From positions 1,905,501-1,969,500 of the forward strand of contig NZ_JAWXYB010000018.1 in NCBI RefSeq assembly GCF_033842475.1: a stretch of DNA of 64,000 bases. Direction: 5' to 3'. Below the pieces are notes generated by a model, which saw only the letters and a list, made by a program, of their open reading frames with translations, did no database searches and was not told the DNA's origin. Source of the stretch: Acidiphilium acidophilum. GTDB taxonomy: Bacteria > Pseudomonadota > Alphaproteobacteria > Acetobacterales > Acetobacteraceae. The position numbers were made by a program, and so were the translations under genes. Of the stretch, positions 23,521 through 33,746 are shown one piece after another; position 1 is the first letter of the stretch, and each line of letters starts with the position of its first letter.

Positions 23521-23552
23521 CCCGCAGCGCGAGTGTCCGCTCCCGCTGCGGG
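23521..23552. terminator. Hairpin between convergent TauE and protease genes
   Basis: CCCGCAGCG (23521-23529) and CGCTGCGGG (23544-23552) give a perfect 9-bp GC stem with a 14-base loop, 7 bases after the TauE stop and 8 before the end of the opposite gene. No T-run on either side, so it may be a bidirectional stem acting with Rho or a 3' end stabiliser. Confidence 0.4.
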
Positions 23553-23559
23553 TGGCTGC

Positions 23560-24462
23560 CTACCGCACGAACAATTGATGCGTCGCGTTCGAGATGTAGA
23601 GTTCGTGGCGGGATGTAAAATTATCGCCGAGAATCATGTGTGCGGCGATATTGCCGGAGTAGGCGCCTCCGACCGCGATGACCGGATGGTGCCAGATAAC
23701 CCCGCCGATCGTCAGGCTGTTGAAGCGATACACTGGGGCGGTGACAGGTTCATCGCCGATCCCGACGAGATGGGCGTGGCCGATGACGGGAAGATCCTCG
23801 CCCGCAAAGCCTGACGCGCGGAACAGATAGCTCGACATGGTGCTGAGCCCGGCGCCGGTATCGACGATCGCGGTCAGCGTCTTTCCATCGAGGGTCAGCG
23901 GCACGACCGGCGCGCCATCGTCCGCCATGCCGAACGAGACCGGATGGAGCGGCCCACCCCATGGCACGACCGACCGGCACCCCATGGTGTTGATCAGGAA
24001 CACCTGCTGCGCCGGGAGATCCATGTCGATATCGTAATAGCGCAGGATGTCGTTGCCGATGATGCCGCCGAGTTCATGACCGTCGGGCAGTTTCTGGGTG
24101 GACAGGCCGAGGACCGGCAGCAGGATCTTGCGGCCTTGCGACGCGCCGAGCTGGTAGCGATGCACAGTGGCGACCGACGTGAACATGGTGCCGCCGACAC
24201 CGCCGAACGTCACGGATTTATCGGCAGCGACCGGCAGGTTGAGCCGGCTGGCGACGCGGGGCGAGACGGTGGAATACTGGCCTCCGGTGTCGATCAGGGT
24301 ATCGATCCTGACCCCGTTCATCGTGGTGTGGACGATCGGCATTTCGCTGTGGTGGAAAGCGGTATTCAGCAGGGCGACCGGCTGGGGCTTGCACGAACCT
24401 CCGGCGCATCCGGCCAGGGAAAGCATCGTCGCGGTGACGAAGGCGGTCAGTCCCAGCTTCAT
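23560..24462 (-). CDS. Lipoprotein with two retropepsin-like aspartic protease domains
   Basis: 300 residues. The signal peptide MKLGLTAFVTATMLSLAGC ends in lipobox LAGC with Cys19, so the protein is probably lipid-anchored. Two aspartic-protease half folds follow, each with the catalytic DTG: D58-T59-G60 in TLIDTGGQYST and D201-T202-G203 in AIVDTGAGLST. Each half also has a Gly-rich flap-like strand and an ILGDN/IIGNDIL closing motif. A single chain with two DTGs can form the active site alone, like eukaryotic pepsins. Substrate unknown. Confidence 0.85.
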   Translation of the reverse strand: MKLGLTAFVTATMLSLAGCAGGSCKPQPVALLNTAFHHSEMPIVHTTMNGVRIDTLIDTGGQYSTVSPRVASRLNLPVAADKSVTFGGVGGTMFTSVATVHRYQLGASQGRKILLPVLGLSTQKLPDGHELGGIIGNDILRYYDIDMDLPAQQVFLINTMGCRSVVPWGGPLHPVSFGMADDGAPVVPLTLDGKTLTAIVDTGAGLSTMSSYLFRASGFAGEDLPVIGHAHLVGIGDEPVTAPVYRFNSLTIGGVIWHHPVIAVGGAYSGNIAAHMILGDNFTSRHELYISNATHQLFVR

Positions 24463-24547
24463 CGGCGTCCCCTGTTGTGCTGACGCAACGAAGCAGGCAG
24501 GACCGATTTCGGTCCAATCACATCATCGTGTTGGCGGGCGCAAGGGA

Positions 24548-26731
24548 TCAGGCGGCGGCTTTGGCTTCGCGCCGCCGGTCGTGCAGGATGAATTCGGTAT
24601 AGCCGTTCGGCTGCGCGCGGCCCTTGAACACCAGATCGCACGCCGCCTTGAAGGCGATGCCTTCGAAATCGGGGGCCATCGGCCGATAGAGCGGATCGTT
24701 CGCGTTCTGGCGATCGACCACCTCGGCCATGCGCTTCATCGTCGCCATCACCTGCGCCTCGTCAACGATGCCGTGATGCAGCCAGTTGGCGATGTGCTGC
24801 GCCGAAATCCGCAGCGTGGCCCGATCTTCCATCAGGGCGACGTTGTGAATGTCCGGCACCTTGGAACACCCGATTCCCTGATCGATCCAGCGGACGACAT
24901 AACCGAGAATACCCTGGGCATTGTTGTCGAGTTCCTGCTGGATGTCCTCAGGACGCCAGTTCGGCCGGTCGGCGAGCGGGATGGTGAGCAGCGCGGCCAG
25001 GGAACTGACCGGCCGGCCCGCGATTTCCGCCTGGCGAGCAGCGACATCGACCTTGTGGTAATGCAGCGCATGGAGCGTCGCCGCAGTGGGGGACGGCACC
25101 CAGGCGGTATTCGCCCCTGCATTCGGGTGGGCGATTTTCTGTTCGAGCATCCCTGCCATCGAATCGGGCGCGGCCCACATGCCCTTGCCGATCTGGGCAT
25201 GGCCGGGCAGGCCGCAGGCGATCCCGATCTCGACGTTGCGGTCTTCATAGGCCGCGATCCACGGTGTGCTCTTGATCTCGTTTTTGCGGATCATCGGACC
25301 GGCCTCGATCGAGGTATGGATCTCATCGCCGGTGCGGTCGAGGAAGCCGGTATTGATGAAAAAGACCCGGTCTTTCGCGGCTTCGATGCAGGCGGCGAGA
25401 TTGGCAGAGGTCCGGCGTTCCTCGTCCATGATGCCCATTTTGATCGTGTTGTCGGGCAGATGAAGGATCGCCTCGACCCCGGCGAACATGGCGCAGGCGT
25501 AGCCGACCTCGTCTGGTCCATGAAGCTTGGGCTTGACGATATAGATCGACCCGGCGCGCGAATTGCGCACCCCTTCGGTGCGGCGGATGTCATGGATGCC
25601 GCACAGGCTGGTCACCACCAGGTCGAGCAGGGTTTCGGGGATCGGCTTGCCGGCGGCATCCAGCACCGCGTCGGTATAGATGTGGTGCCCGACATTGCGG
25701 ATCACCATCAGCACCCGTCCCGGCAGGGTGAAGCCGTGGCCATCCGGGGCGATATAGTTGCGGTCGGGGTTGAGGCGGCGGGTGAAGCTGCGCCCCCCCT
25801 TCTCGACGGTTTCCGCCAGATCGCCCTTCATCAGCCCGAGCCAGTTGCGATAGACCAGCACCTTGTCCTCGGCATCGACCGCCGCGACGCTGTCTTCGGC
25901 GTCCATGATCGAGCTGATCGCGGATTCGATCACCAGATCGGCGATACCCGCCGGATCGGTCCGGCCGATGGGGTGGGCGGGATCGATCAGGATTTCGACA
26001 TGCAGATTGTGCCGGCGCAGCAGGATCGCCTCCGGTGCCGCCGGATCGCCGCGATAGCCGACGAACTGGCCATCGTGCTTCATGCCGGTTTCGCCGCGAT
26101 CCAGAATGACCGCGAGATGTCCGTTATGGACCCGGTAGCCCCGCACCTCCCGGTGGCTGCCCATCGCGAGGGGGAAGCCGGCGTCGAGAAACGCGCGCAC
26201 CTTCGCGACCACGGCAGCTCCCCGGGCCGGATTGTACGATGAGCCGCGTTCCAGCCCCTCGGTTTCGGCGATCGCATCGGTGCCGTAGAGCGCATCGTAC
26301 AGGCTGCCCCAGCGCGCATTGGCGGCGTTGAGGGCGTAGCGCGCATTCATCACCGGCACGACGAGCTGCGGCCCGGCGATCACCGCGATTTCGGGGTCGA
26401 CATTTTCGGTCGTCACCGCGACAGCATCTGGCTCGGGCTGCAGATAGCCGATCTCGCGCAGAAAAAGCTGGTAGGCCTCCTGATCGACCGGATGGGCTTT
26501 ATGGGTCCGGTACCATTGGTCGATTTCGGCCTGCAACCGGTCGCGTTCCGCCATCAGCACCGCATTGCGCGGCGCATGTTTCGCCACCAGTGCCGCAAAT
26601 CCCTGCCAGAACCGGGTGGGATCGAGGCCAGTGCCGGGCAGCGCTTCACCATCGATGAACCGGTGCAGGACCGCAGCGACGCGAAGCCCTCCGATATCGA
26701 CATAAGAATCATCGACTCTGGTTTCGGTCAT
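24548..26731 (-). CDS. glcB: Malate synthase G
   Basis: Condenses glyoxylate and acetyl-CoA to malate. The 727-residue product matches the G form (about 720-730 residues) with [20 protein letters not shown] near the N-terminus, [12 protein letters not shown], the [13 protein letters not shown] motif, [12 protein letters not shown], and [16 protein letters not shown]-like segments in the TIM barrel. Start ATG 26731 has GAGAGAG upstream and aligns with the E. coli start; ATG 26767 would add unrelated residues. Allows growth on glycolate or acetate. No isocitrate lyase or glycolate oxidase gene in the window. Confidence 0.96.
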   Translation of the reverse strand: MTETRVDDSYVDIGGLRVAAVLHRFIDGEALPGTGLDPTRFWQGFAALVAKHAPRNAVLMAERDRLQAEIDQWYRTHKAHPVDQEAYQLFLREIGYLQPEPDAVAVTTENVDPEIAVIAGPQLVVPVMNARYALNAANARWGSLYDALYGTDAIAETEGLERGSSYNPARGAAVVAKVRAFLDAGFPLAMGSHREVRGYRVHNGHLAVILDRGETGMKHDGQFVGYRGDPAAPEAILLRRHNLHVEILIDPAHPIGRTDPAGIADLVIESAISSIMDAEDSVAAVDAEDKVLVYRNWLGLMKGDLAETVEKGGRSFTRRLNPDRNYIAPDGHGFTLPGRVLMVIRNVGHHIYTDAVLDAAGKPIPETLLDLVVTSLCGIHDIRRTEGVRNSRAGSIYIVKPKLHGPDEVGYACAMFAGVEAILHLPDNTIKMGIMDEERRTSANLAACIEAAKDRVFFINTGFLDRTGDEIHTSIEAGPMIRKNEIKSTPWIAAYEDRNVEIGIACGLPGHAQIGKGMWAAPDSMAGMLEQKIAHPNAGANTAWVPSPTAATLHALHYHKVDVAARQAEIAGRPVSSLAALLTIPLADRPNWRPEDIQQELDNNAQGILGYVVRWIDQGIGCSKVPDIHNVALMEDRATLRISAQHIANWLHHGIVDEAQVMATMKRMAEVVDRQNANDPLYRPMAPDFEGIAFKAACDLVFKGRAQPNGYTEFILHDRRREAKAAA

Positions 26732-26870
26732 GTTTCGATCTCTCTCCATGACGATGGTTTTGGGCATTGGTTCCCCCGTTGTCGAGAGGGTCATCCGTCT
26801 CCCTGCCTCCTGCCTGTTGCACATCCCATTTTACGAACATATAGTGAACAAGTGATTGACGGGATTTCCG

Positions 26871-28085
26871 ATGGACGAAAAAATCGACGCCAAACTGCGG
26901 ATTCTGGCCGATGCCGCGAAATATGACGCGTCCTGCGCGTCCTCCGGCGGCAAAAAGCGCGCGGCGGGCAAAGCCGGGATCGGCTCGACCACGGGTGCGG
27001 GGATCTGCCATTCCTACACGCCGGATGGCCGCTGCATTTCGCTGCTGAAAATCCTGCTGACCAATTACTGCCTGTTCGACTGCGCTTACTGCATCAACCG
27101 CCGCTCCTCGAACACCCGGCGCGCAAGGTTCAGCGTGGCGGAAGTGGTCGCCCTGACAATCGGCTTTTACAAGCGCAATTATATCGAAGGCCTGTTCCTG
27201 TCGTCGGGCATCATCCGCTCACCCGACTACACGATGGAGCAGATGATGCTGGTTGCGAAATCGCTGCGCACCGATCATGGGTTTGCCGGCTACATTCATC
27301 TGAAAACCATCCCCGAGGCCAATCCCTGGCTGATCGAGCAGGCTGGATTGTTCGCGGATCGCATGTCGATCAATCTCGAACTGCCGTTGCAGAAAAGTCT
27401 TGAAGATCTCGCGCCGGAGAAGAATACGGCGACGATCAAGCAGGCGATGGGCCAGATGCAGTCCCGCATCATCGAGGCCAGGGAGGAGCGGCGGCATTTC
27501 GCCCCTGCCGGGCAGAGCACCCAGTTGATCATCGGCGCCGATGCCGCGACCGATGATAACGTATTGACCGCGAGCGATTCGCTCTACCGCAATTACGCGC
27601 TGAAGCGGGTCTATTATTCCGCGTTCAGCCCGATCCCCGAAGCCAGCCGCTTCCTGCCCGCGAAATCGCCGCCGCTGCAGCGGGAGCACCGGCTGTATCA
27701 GGCGGATTGGCTGCTGCGCTATTACGGGTTCACCGTGCCCGAAATCACCGAGGGCGGCGAGGCGGGCATGCTCGACCTCGAAATCGACCCGAAACTGGCG
27801 TGGGCGTTGAAACATCGCGGCCTGTTTCCGGTCGATGTGAACACCGCCCCGCGCGAAATGCTGCTGCGTGTGCCCGGGCTCGGCACCCGCGCCGTCGAAA
27901 AGATCATCCGGGCACGGCGGCACATGCGCCTGCGCATCGATGATCTGGCACGGCTGACCAGCGGGTTGAAGCGCGTCCTGCCATTCCTGATCGCGCTCGA
28001 TCATCGCCCCACCCGGCTGATCGACCGGCTCGACCTGCGGCGCAGCCTGACCCCGGCCCCGGTGCAGTTGAGCCTGTTCGATTGA
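26871..28085 (+). CDS. Radical-SAM DNA modification/repair-type protein with C-terminal HhH
   Basis: 404 residues. The radical-SAM cluster is CLFDCAYC (C67, C71, C74) in a TIM-barrel core. A C-terminal helix-hairpin-helix (LLRVPGLGTRAVEKIIRAR, about residues 325-345) suggests DNA binding. It ends in SLFD, possibly a clamp-binding-like peptide QLSLFD. Family (TIGR03916-like) is described as putative DNA modification or repair. The ATG at 26871 is used; TTG 26856 is a weaker option. The stop overlaps the start of the UdgX fusion gene, and the two families are known to be neighbours. Confidence 0.88.
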   Translation: MDEKIDAKLRILADAAKYDASCASSGGKKRAAGKAGIGSTTGAGICHSYTPDGRCISLLKILLTNYCLFDCAYCINRRSSNTRRARFSVAEVVALTIGFYKRNYIEGLFLSSGIIRSPDYTMEQMMLVAKSLRTDHGFAGYIHLKTIPEANPWLIEQAGLFADRMSINLELPLQKSLEDLAPEKNTATIKQAMGQMQSRIIEAREERRHFAPAGQSTQLIIGADAATDDNVLTASDSLYRNYALKRVYYSAFSPIPEASRFLPAKSPPLQREHRLYQADWLLRYYGFTVPEITEGGEAGMLDLEIDPKLAWALKHRGLFPVDVNTAPREMLLRVPGLGTRAVEKIIRARRHMRLRIDDLARLTSGLKRVLPFLIALDHRPTRLIDRLDLRRSLTPAPVQLSLFD

Positions 28086-29500
28086 CCACGCGCGTCACCC
28101 TCGCCGCAGGGGCGGATCGGGACGGGTTCCGCCGCGCCGTCCGCCGCCTGCTCGCTGCGGAGACCCCGCCGGACGACGTGATCTGGAATACTTCCGGCGG
28201 CCTCGATCTGTTCGGCACCGAAGCCGCGGGCGATGCCCCGCCGGTCATGCTGCCGCGCGCGGTCACCGATCTGGCAGGCACCGTGGTCTGTCATCGCGAT
28301 CCCGAACGCTACGCCCTGCTCTATCGCTTGATCTGGCGCATCCGCCACGGCGAGGCCGGGCTGCTCGCCAATCCGGCGGACCGGCTGGTTCACCGGCTGG
28401 AGGCGATGCGCAAGGCGATCGGACGCGATCTGCACAAGATGCATGCGTTCGTGCGGTTCCGCGAAACCGTCGCACCCGACGGCATCGCCCGCTACATCGC
28501 CTGGTTCGAGCCGGATCATTACATCGTCGAAGCCACTGCCGGCTTTTTCATCGAGCGGTTTCGCAGCATGATCTGGGCGATCCTGACCCCGGTCGGCTCG
28601 CTGTTCTGGGACACCGGATGCCTCGTGGTCGGCGGCCCGGGCGACAAGGCCGAGCTCCCGGCGGACGATGAATTCGAAGCCGGCTGGTGCAGCTATTATG
28701 CCAGCATCTTCAACCCCGCGCGGCTCAACCCGACCATGATGCGCAGCGAAATGGCGATGAAATACTGGCGCAACCTCCCCGAAGCGGCATTGATCCCCCA
28801 TCTGATCCGCGACGCACCGGAGCGAGTTCGAACCATGGTCGATCACACCGCCGAAGCCCCCCGCCATCGTGACCCCGCACGCGCGGTCGCCGCCATGGAG
28901 CGGCAGAACCCCGCCGATCTCGCCGCGTTGAACCGGATCATCGCCGATGCCCAGCCCATGGTCACCGGCGGCATAAGGGCCGTGCTCGGCGAAGGCCCGG
29001 CCGGTGCCGCGATCGCGCTGGTCGGCGAACAGCCGGGCGACGCCGAAGATCTCTCCGGCCGCCCCTTCGTCGGCCCCGCCGGCCAGATGCTCGACCGCGC
29101 TCTGGCCGAGGCCGGTCTCGATCGTGCGGGCCTCTATGTCACCAACGCGGTCAAGCATTTCAAATACGAACAACGCGGCAAGCGGCGGATGCATGCCACG
29201 CCGAGCGCCGGCGAAGTCAAGCACTATCGCTGGTGGCTGATGCAGGAAATCGGGTTCGTGAACCCGAAACTCGTGGTCGCGCTTGGCGCCACCGCCCTGC
29301 ACGCCCTGAGCGGAACGGCGCTGCCGCTGTTGCGCAACCGGGGGCCGCTGGAGCTCGATGGCCGGGCTGGCTTCGTGACGGTTCACCCCTCCTATCTGCT
29401 GCGCCTGCCCGACGAGGCGTCGCGGCAGGCGGCTTATCAGGCGTTCGTTGCCGATCTGAGGCAGATCAAAGACCGGGCCAGTTCGAACCCGCCGCCCTGA
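28082..29500 (+). CDS. DUF4130/TIGR03915 domain fused to UdgX uracil-DNA cross-linking glycosylase
   Basis: 472 residues in two parts. The N-terminal half, about residues 1-250, is a DUF4130-type domain (YRLIWRIRHG, KMHAFVRFRE, FFIERF). The C-terminal half is family-4 UDG-like with GEQPGDAEDLSGRPFVGPAG near residue 313 and the UdgX R-loop KRRMH with His371, the residue that in UdgX bonds covalently to the abasic site. HPSYLLR follows near residue 440. The TTG start overlaps the radical-SAM stop. Likely acts with that protein on uracil or a modified base in DNA. UdgX identity is strong, the role of the N-terminal domain is unknown. Confidence 0.9.
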   Translation: MTTRVTLAAGADRDGFRRAVRRLLAAETPPDDVIWNTSGGLDLFGTEAAGDAPPVMLPRAVTDLAGTVVCHRDPERYALLYRLIWRIRHGEAGLLANPADRLVHRLEAMRKAIGRDLHKMHAFVRFRETVAPDGIARYIAWFEPDHYIVEATAGFFIERFRSMIWAILTPVGSLFWDTGCLVVGGPGDKAELPADDEFEAGWCSYYASIFNPARLNPTMMRSEMAMKYWRNLPEAALIPHLIRDAPERVRTMVDHTAEAPRHRDPARAVAAMERQNPADLAALNRIIADAQPMVTGGIRAVLGEGPAGAAIALVGEQPGDAEDLSGRPFVGPAGQMLDRALAEAGLDRAGLYVTNAVKHFKYEQRGKRRMHATPSAGEVKHYRWWLMQEIGFVNPKLVVALGATALHALSGTALPLLRNRGPLELDGRAGFVTVHPSYLLRLPDEASRQAAYQAFVADLRQIKDRASSNPPP

Positions 29501-29503
29501 GCC

Positions 29504-29535
29504 GATCGGCCTGCGCCATCGAGGGCTGGCCGATC
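29504..29535. terminator. Weak bidirectional hairpin between convergent genes
   Basis: GATCGGCC (29504-29511) can pair with GGCCGATC (29528-29535), 8 bp with a 16-base loop. It lies between the UdgX gene end and the dehydratase stop and overlaps that stop. No T-run. Confidence 0.3.
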
Positions 29536-31330
29536 AGTGATTATCCCGAGGCACGCCGAACCGTTCGGCGATCCTCTGGTAGCCCACCGCGTGTTCCATC
29601 ACCGCGCCGGTTTCGAGCTGGCCGGTGAAGCGGCGATGGATTTCCTGCCACGGCGTCTGGTTCAGCAGTTCCGGCAGTTCCATCGCCTCGCGGCGGCGGG
29701 TCAGTTCGGCCTCGTCGATCAGGATGTTCGCGGTGCGGGTTTTCAGATCGACCCTGATCCGGTCACCGGTCCGCAGCAGCAGCAGCCCGCCGCCGACCGC
29801 GGATTCCGGGCTGGCATTGAGGATCGAAGGGCTGCCGGAGGTGCCGGATTGCCGCCCGTCGCCGATGCAGGGGAGCTGGTTGATCCCTTGTTTCACCAAC
29901 GCATCCGGCGGGAGCATGTTCACCACCTCCGCCGAGCCGGGATAGCCGATCGGCCCGCAATTGCGGATCACCAGAATGCAGTCGGCATCGATCTTCAGGT
30001 CGGCATCGTTGATCCGGTGGTGGTAATCCTCCGGCCCCTCGAACACGATGGCGCGGCCCTCGAACGCATCGTGATCGCCGGGCTTGCGCATGAAGCGGTC
30101 GCGGAATTCGGGGGAGATCACCGAGGTTTTCATGATCGCGCTGTGGAACAGATTGCCGGTGAGCACGGCAAACCCCGCATGTTCATGCAGGGGCGTTTCG
30201 TAATCGGTGATCATTTCGGGATCGATGCTGCGCTTGCCGCGGTTTTCCTCGCCCATGGTGCGGCCGGAAACCGTCAGCGCGGACTCGCGGATCTTGCCGT
30301 GGCGCATGAGTTCGCCGATCACGGCGGGCAGGCCGCCCGCACGGTGGAACCGCTCGCCGAGATATTTGCCCGCCGGCATCATGTTGACCAGCAGCGGAAT
30401 ATCGTAGCCGATCGTGTCCCAATCCGCGATGTCGAGCTCGACGCCGATATGCCGCGCAATCGCGATCACATGCGGCGGGCAGTTGGTCGAAGCGCCGATC
30501 GCCGAGGCGCAGACGATGGCGTTTTCGAAGGCCTCGCGCGTCAGGATGTGCGACGGGCGCAGATCCTCGCGCACCATGTCGACGATCCGCTTGCCGGTTT
30601 CATAGGCGATCTGCGCGCGTTCGCGATACGGGCCGGGAATCGCGGCACAGCCGGGCAGCGACATGCCCAGCGCCTCGGCCATCGCGTTCATCGAGCTGGC
30701 GGTGCCCATGGTGTTGCAATGGCCGACGCTGGGGGCCGATCCGGCCACCATGTCGATGAATTTGTCATAGGCGATCTCCCCGGCGGCGAGGCGGCGGCGC
30801 GCCTCCCACACGACGGTGCCGGAGCCGACCAGCTCGCCCTCGAACCAGCCATCGAGCATCGGTCCGCCGGACAGCACGATGGCCGGGATATCGACCGTGG
30901 CCGCCCCCATGATCATGGCCGGGGTGGTCTTGTCGCAGCCGGTGGTGAGCACCACGCCATCGAGCGGGTAACCGAACAGCACCTCGACCAGACCGAGATA
31001 GCTCAGGTTGCGGTCGAGCGCCGCGGTCGGGCGCTTGCCGGTTTCCTGGATCGGATGGACCGGAAACTCGATCGGCACGCCGCCATTGGCGCGAATCCCG
31101 TCAGCCACGCGTTTGGCGAGTTCGATGTGATGGCGGTTGCACGGCGAGAGGTCGCTGCCGGTCTGGGCGATGCCGATGATCGGCTTGCCCGATTGCAGTT
31201 CCTCGCGGGTCAGCCCGTAATTGAGGTAGCGCTCCAGATACAGCGCGGTCATGCCCGGATTGCCGGGGTTGTCGAACCATTGAGCGCTTCTCAGGGGGGC
31301 GGGGCCGGGTTTCGTCGGGTCGTTGTTCAT
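29534..31330 (-). CDS. IlvD/Edd-family sugar-acid dehydratase, 2Fe-2S type
   Basis: 598-residue dehydratase. Three cysteines stand where arabinonate/xylonate dehydratases bind a 2Fe-2S cluster: C64 in SPCNRHH, C132 in TTGCDKTTP and C205 in VGHCNTMGT. The true ilvD at 60.9 kb lacks the first cysteine. Adjacent SDR (10 bp upstream) and lactonase genes place it in the non-phosphorylative oxidation of a pentose or deoxyhexose. It would remove water from an aldonate to give the 2-keto-3-deoxy acid. Exact sugar is not readable from sequence. Confidence 0.88.
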   Translation of the reverse strand: MNNDPTKPGPAPLRSAQWFDNPGNPGMTALYLERYLNYGLTREELQSGKPIIGIAQTGSDLSPCNRHHIELAKRVADGIRANGGVPIEFPVHPIQETGKRPTAALDRNLSYLGLVEVLFGYPLDGVVLTTGCDKTTPAMIMGAATVDIPAIVLSGGPMLDGWFEGELVGSGTVVWEARRRLAAGEIAYDKFIDMVAGSAPSVGHCNTMGTASSMNAMAEALGMSLPGCAAIPGPYRERAQIAYETGKRIVDMVREDLRPSHILTREAFENAIVCASAIGASTNCPPHVIAIARHIGVELDIADWDTIGYDIPLLVNMMPAGKYLGERFHRAGGLPAVIGELMRHGKIRESALTVSGRTMGEENRGKRSIDPEMITDYETPLHEHAGFAVLTGNLFHSAIMKTSVISPEFRDRFMRKPGDHDAFEGRAIVFEGPEDYHHRINDADLKIDADCILVIRNCGPIGYPGSAEVVNMLPPDALVKQGINQLPCIGDGRQSGTSGSPSILNASPESAVGGGLLLLRTGDRIRVDLKTRTANILIDEAELTRRREAMELPELLNQTPWQEIHRRFTGQLETGAVMEHAVGYQRIAERFGVPRDNH

Positions 31331-31340
31331 GGTGCTGCTT

Positions 31341-32087
31341 TCAGTTCGACCAGCCGCCGTCGATCACGTGAGCGACGCCGGTGGTGAAGCGGGATTCATC
31401 GGAGGCCAGATACAGTGCGAGCATCGCGATCTCGTCGGGCGTGCCGAGCCGTCCCATCGGCTGACGGCCGACGAACTCGGCCTCGATCGTCGCGGTATCG
31501 GTGTTGCGGGCCTGCGCGAGAGCCGCAATTCTTCCGCGCAGCGACGGGCTTTCGACCGTGCCGGGGCAGATCGCGTTGCAGCGCACGCCTTTGGTGATGT
31601 AATCGGCCGCGACCGATTTGGTCAGGCCGACCACGGCCGCCTTCGAGGCGCCATAGGCGAAGCGGTTGACCGTGCCCTTGATCGACCCGACGGTGGAGGC
31701 GATGTTGATGATCGACCCGCCCCCCGCGTCCAGCATGCCGGGCAGGAACGCGCGGATGGTGTGAAACATCGCGGTCACGTTGAGATCGAACGAGAAGTGC
31801 CAGTCCTTTTCGGCGCAATCGAGCACCGATCCATGGGCGACATAGCCGGCGGCGTTGACCAGGATATCGACATTGCCGACCGATTTCGCCATCGCCGCGA
31901 TGGCGGCATCGTCGGTCACGTCGAGCGCCATCGCGCCCTCGATCCCGGCGAGCAACCCAGCATCGCGGTCGGTCGCGATCACCCGCGCCCCTTCACGCAT
32001 CAATGCCTCGGCAATCGCCCGGCCAATTCCCTGCCCGGCCGCCGTGATGAAGGCGGTTTTGCCGGCGACGCGTCCTGATTGTGACAT
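31341..32087 (-). CDS. SDR-family sugar dehydrogenase
   Basis: 248-residue NAD(P)-dependent short-chain dehydrogenase. The cofactor motif is TAAGQGIG (residues 15-22), NAAG at about 88, catalytic Ser in [10 protein letters not shown] and YxxxK as YGASKAAV. It resembles fucose/arabinose-type dehydrogenases that act on free sugars, consistent with the neighbouring dehydratase and lactonase. It starts at ATG 32087 with GAGGGAACC upstream and is divergent from the lactonase. Confidence 0.87.
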   Translation of the reverse strand: MSQSGRVAGKTAFITAAGQGIGRAIAEALMREGARVIATDRDAGLLAGIEGAMALDVTDDAAIAAMAKSVGNVDILVNAAGYVAHGSVLDCAEKDWHFSFDLNVTAMFHTIRAFLPGMLDAGGGSIINIASTVGSIKGTVNRFAYGASKAAVVGLTKSVAADYITKGVRCNAICPGTVESPSLRGRIAALAQARNTDTATIEAEFVGRQPMGRLGTPDEIAMLALYLASDESRFTTGVAHVIDGGWSN

Positions 32088-32153
32088 TCCGGTTCCCTCG
32101 ATTTATCGCTTGTCAGGGCCGGCCACTGGACCGACACTGGAGCGGTTGATACA

Positions 32154-32165
32154 TGGTGATTACCA
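32154..32165. promoter_or_regulatory. Candidate operator in divergent sugar-catabolic promoter
   Basis: TGGT GATT ACCA dyad, 41 bp upstream of the lactonase start and 67 bp from the SDR start. GntR-type regulators bind TNGT-N3-ACNA dyads; the spacer here is one base longer, so the match is imperfect. The whole divergent gap is 32088-32205. Confidence 0.3.
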
Positions 32166-32205
32166 ATAACCGACAGATGCGGCAAGTATCAGGGGGAGAT
32201 CGTTC

Positions 32206-33120
32206 GTGACCGAGGGCTATCACATATACGACCCGCGCATGCGCCCGATGCTGCTGATGAATGCGGCGATCGAGCGCATCGCCACCGGGTTCCGCTGGGC
32301 CGAAGGCCCGGTCTGGTTCGGCGATGCCAATTGCCTGCTCTGGAGCGACATTCCCAACGACCGGATCATGCGCTGGTGGCCGACCGGGGAGATGGATGTC
32401 TATCGCAGCCCTGCCCGCTTCACCAACGGCCATACCCGCGACCGGCAGGGCCGGCTGGTCAGCTGCGAGCATGGCGGGCGCTGCATCAGCCGGACCGAAT
32501 ACGACGGCAGCGTGACCGTTCTGGTCGACCGGTTCGAAGGCAGACGGCTGAACTCGCCCAACGACATCGTGGTCAAATCCGACGGCTCGATCTGGTTCAC
32601 CGACCCCGATTACGGCATCATGTCCGACTACGAGGGCCACCGGGCCGAAAGCGAACAGGGAGTCTGCCGGGTCTACCGGTTCGATCCGGCGGATGGGTCG
32701 ATCACCGCGGTCGCGGAGGATTACGAACGCCCGAACGGCATCGCCTTCAGCCCGGACGAGCGGGTGATGTATATTGCCGATACCGGCTTCACCCATCGCG
32801 AAGGCGGCCCGCACCACATCAGGGTGCATGACGTGATCGACGGCGTCCGGCTGGGGCCGGGCCGGGTGTTCGCGGTGATCGAACCCGGTTTCGCCGACGG
32901 GTTCCGGCTGGACGAGCATGGCAATCTCTGGACCAGCTGCGGTTCGGGCAATGCGGTCGCGGCCTATGCGCCCGACGGCACCCCGCTAGGCCGCATCGAT
33001 ATCCCCGAAATGGTCAGCAATCTCTGTTTCGGCGGGCCCAAACGCAACCGCCTGTTCATCACCGCGACCACATCGGTCTATTCGCTCTTCCTCGGCGTGC
33101 GCGGGCACCCTATTCTGTAG
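32206..33120 (+). CDS. SMP-30/gluconolactonase-type sugar lactonase
   Basis: 304-residue six-bladed beta-propeller lactonase. Metal and substrate residues expected in the family appear in RWAEGPVW (Glu), RLNSPNDIVVKSDGSIWFTDPDYG (Asn, Asp), ERPNGIAFSPDE (Asn) and ADTGF. It opens the aldonolactone made by the SDR dehydrogenase. GTG 32206 with GGGGGAG upstream is the start. Two bases separate its stop from the nicotinamidase ATG, so it heads a rightward operon. Confidence 0.87.
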   Translation: MTEGYHIYDPRMRPMLLMNAAIERIATGFRWAEGPVWFGDANCLLWSDIPNDRIMRWWPTGEMDVYRSPARFTNGHTRDRQGRLVSCEHGGRCISRTEYDGSVTVLVDRFEGRRLNSPNDIVVKSDGSIWFTDPDYGIMSDYEGHRAESEQGVCRVYRFDPADGSITAVAEDYERPNGIAFSPDERVMYIADTGFTHREGGPHHIRVHDVIDGVRLGPGRVFAVIEPGFADGFRLDEHGNLWTSCGSGNAVAAYAPDGTPLGRIDIPEMVSNLCFGGPKRNRLFITATTSVYSLFLGVRGHPIL

Positions 33121-33122
33121 GA

Positions 33123-33734
33123 ATGAACCGCACCACCTGCCTCCTGGTGATCGACGTGCAGCGCGATTTCTGCGCGGGCGGCGCGCTCGCAGTGCCGGAT
33201 GGCGACGCGGTGGTGCCGGTGATCAACGCGCTGGCGCGGCATTACAGCACGGTGGTGCTCACCCAGGACTGGCATCCGCCCCACCACATTTCCTTCGCCA
33301 GCACGCATGACGGGCGCGCCCCGTTCGAGACCATCGCCCTCGACTATGGCGAACAGGTGCTATGGCCGGATCATTGCGTGATGGGCAGCGCCGGTGCCGC
33401 GCTCCACCCCGGTCTCGACATCCCCCACGCCAATCTGATCCTGCGCAAGGGCCTCAACATCGGCATTGATTCCTATTCAGCCTTCCTCGAAGCCGATCGG
33501 ACCACCCCGACCGGCCTCGACGGCTACCTCGCGGCGCGCGGGATCACCGCGGTCGATCTTTGCGGGCTGGCCACCGATTTCTGCGTCGCCTGGTCGGCGC
33601 AGGATGCGCGCCGGTTCGGCCTCGCCGCCCGGGTCATCGCGCCGGCGTGCCGGGCGATCGATTCCGGCGGTTCGCTCGCCGCCGCGTGGCAGGCCATGTC
33701 CGCCGCCGGAGTCGCGCAGATCGGCGCGGTCTGA
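33123..33734 (+). CDS. pncA: Nicotinamidase/pyrazinamidase
   Basis: 203-residue isochorismatase-fold hydrolase that turns nicotinamide into nicotinate for NAD salvage. The Asp-Lys-Cys triad is D11 in IDVQRDF, a lysine in ILRKGLN and a cysteine in GLATDFCVAWS. DWHPPHHISFA provides metal-binding Asp/His residues. It lies between the sugar lactonase and the AsmA gene, with 2 and 12 bp gaps. Metabolic connection to the lactonase, other than NAD demand by the dehydrogenase, is unclear. Confidence 0.93.
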   Translation: MNRTTCLLVIDVQRDFCAGGALAVPDGDAVVPVINALARHYSTVVLTQDWHPPHHISFASTHDGRAPFETIALDYGEQVLWPDHCVMGSAGAALHPGLDIPHANLILRKGLNIGIDSYSAFLEADRTTPTGLDGYLAARGITAVDLCGLATDFCVAWSAQDARRFGLAARVIAPACRAIDSGGSLAAAWQAMSAAGVAQIGAV

Positions 33735-33746
33735 TACCAGCGCCCG

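Noticed and set aside
29537-31387. 616-codon plus-strand frame opposite the sugar-acid dehydratase
   Set aside because: Arg/His-rich shadow; the minus strand encodes all IlvD/Edd motifs.
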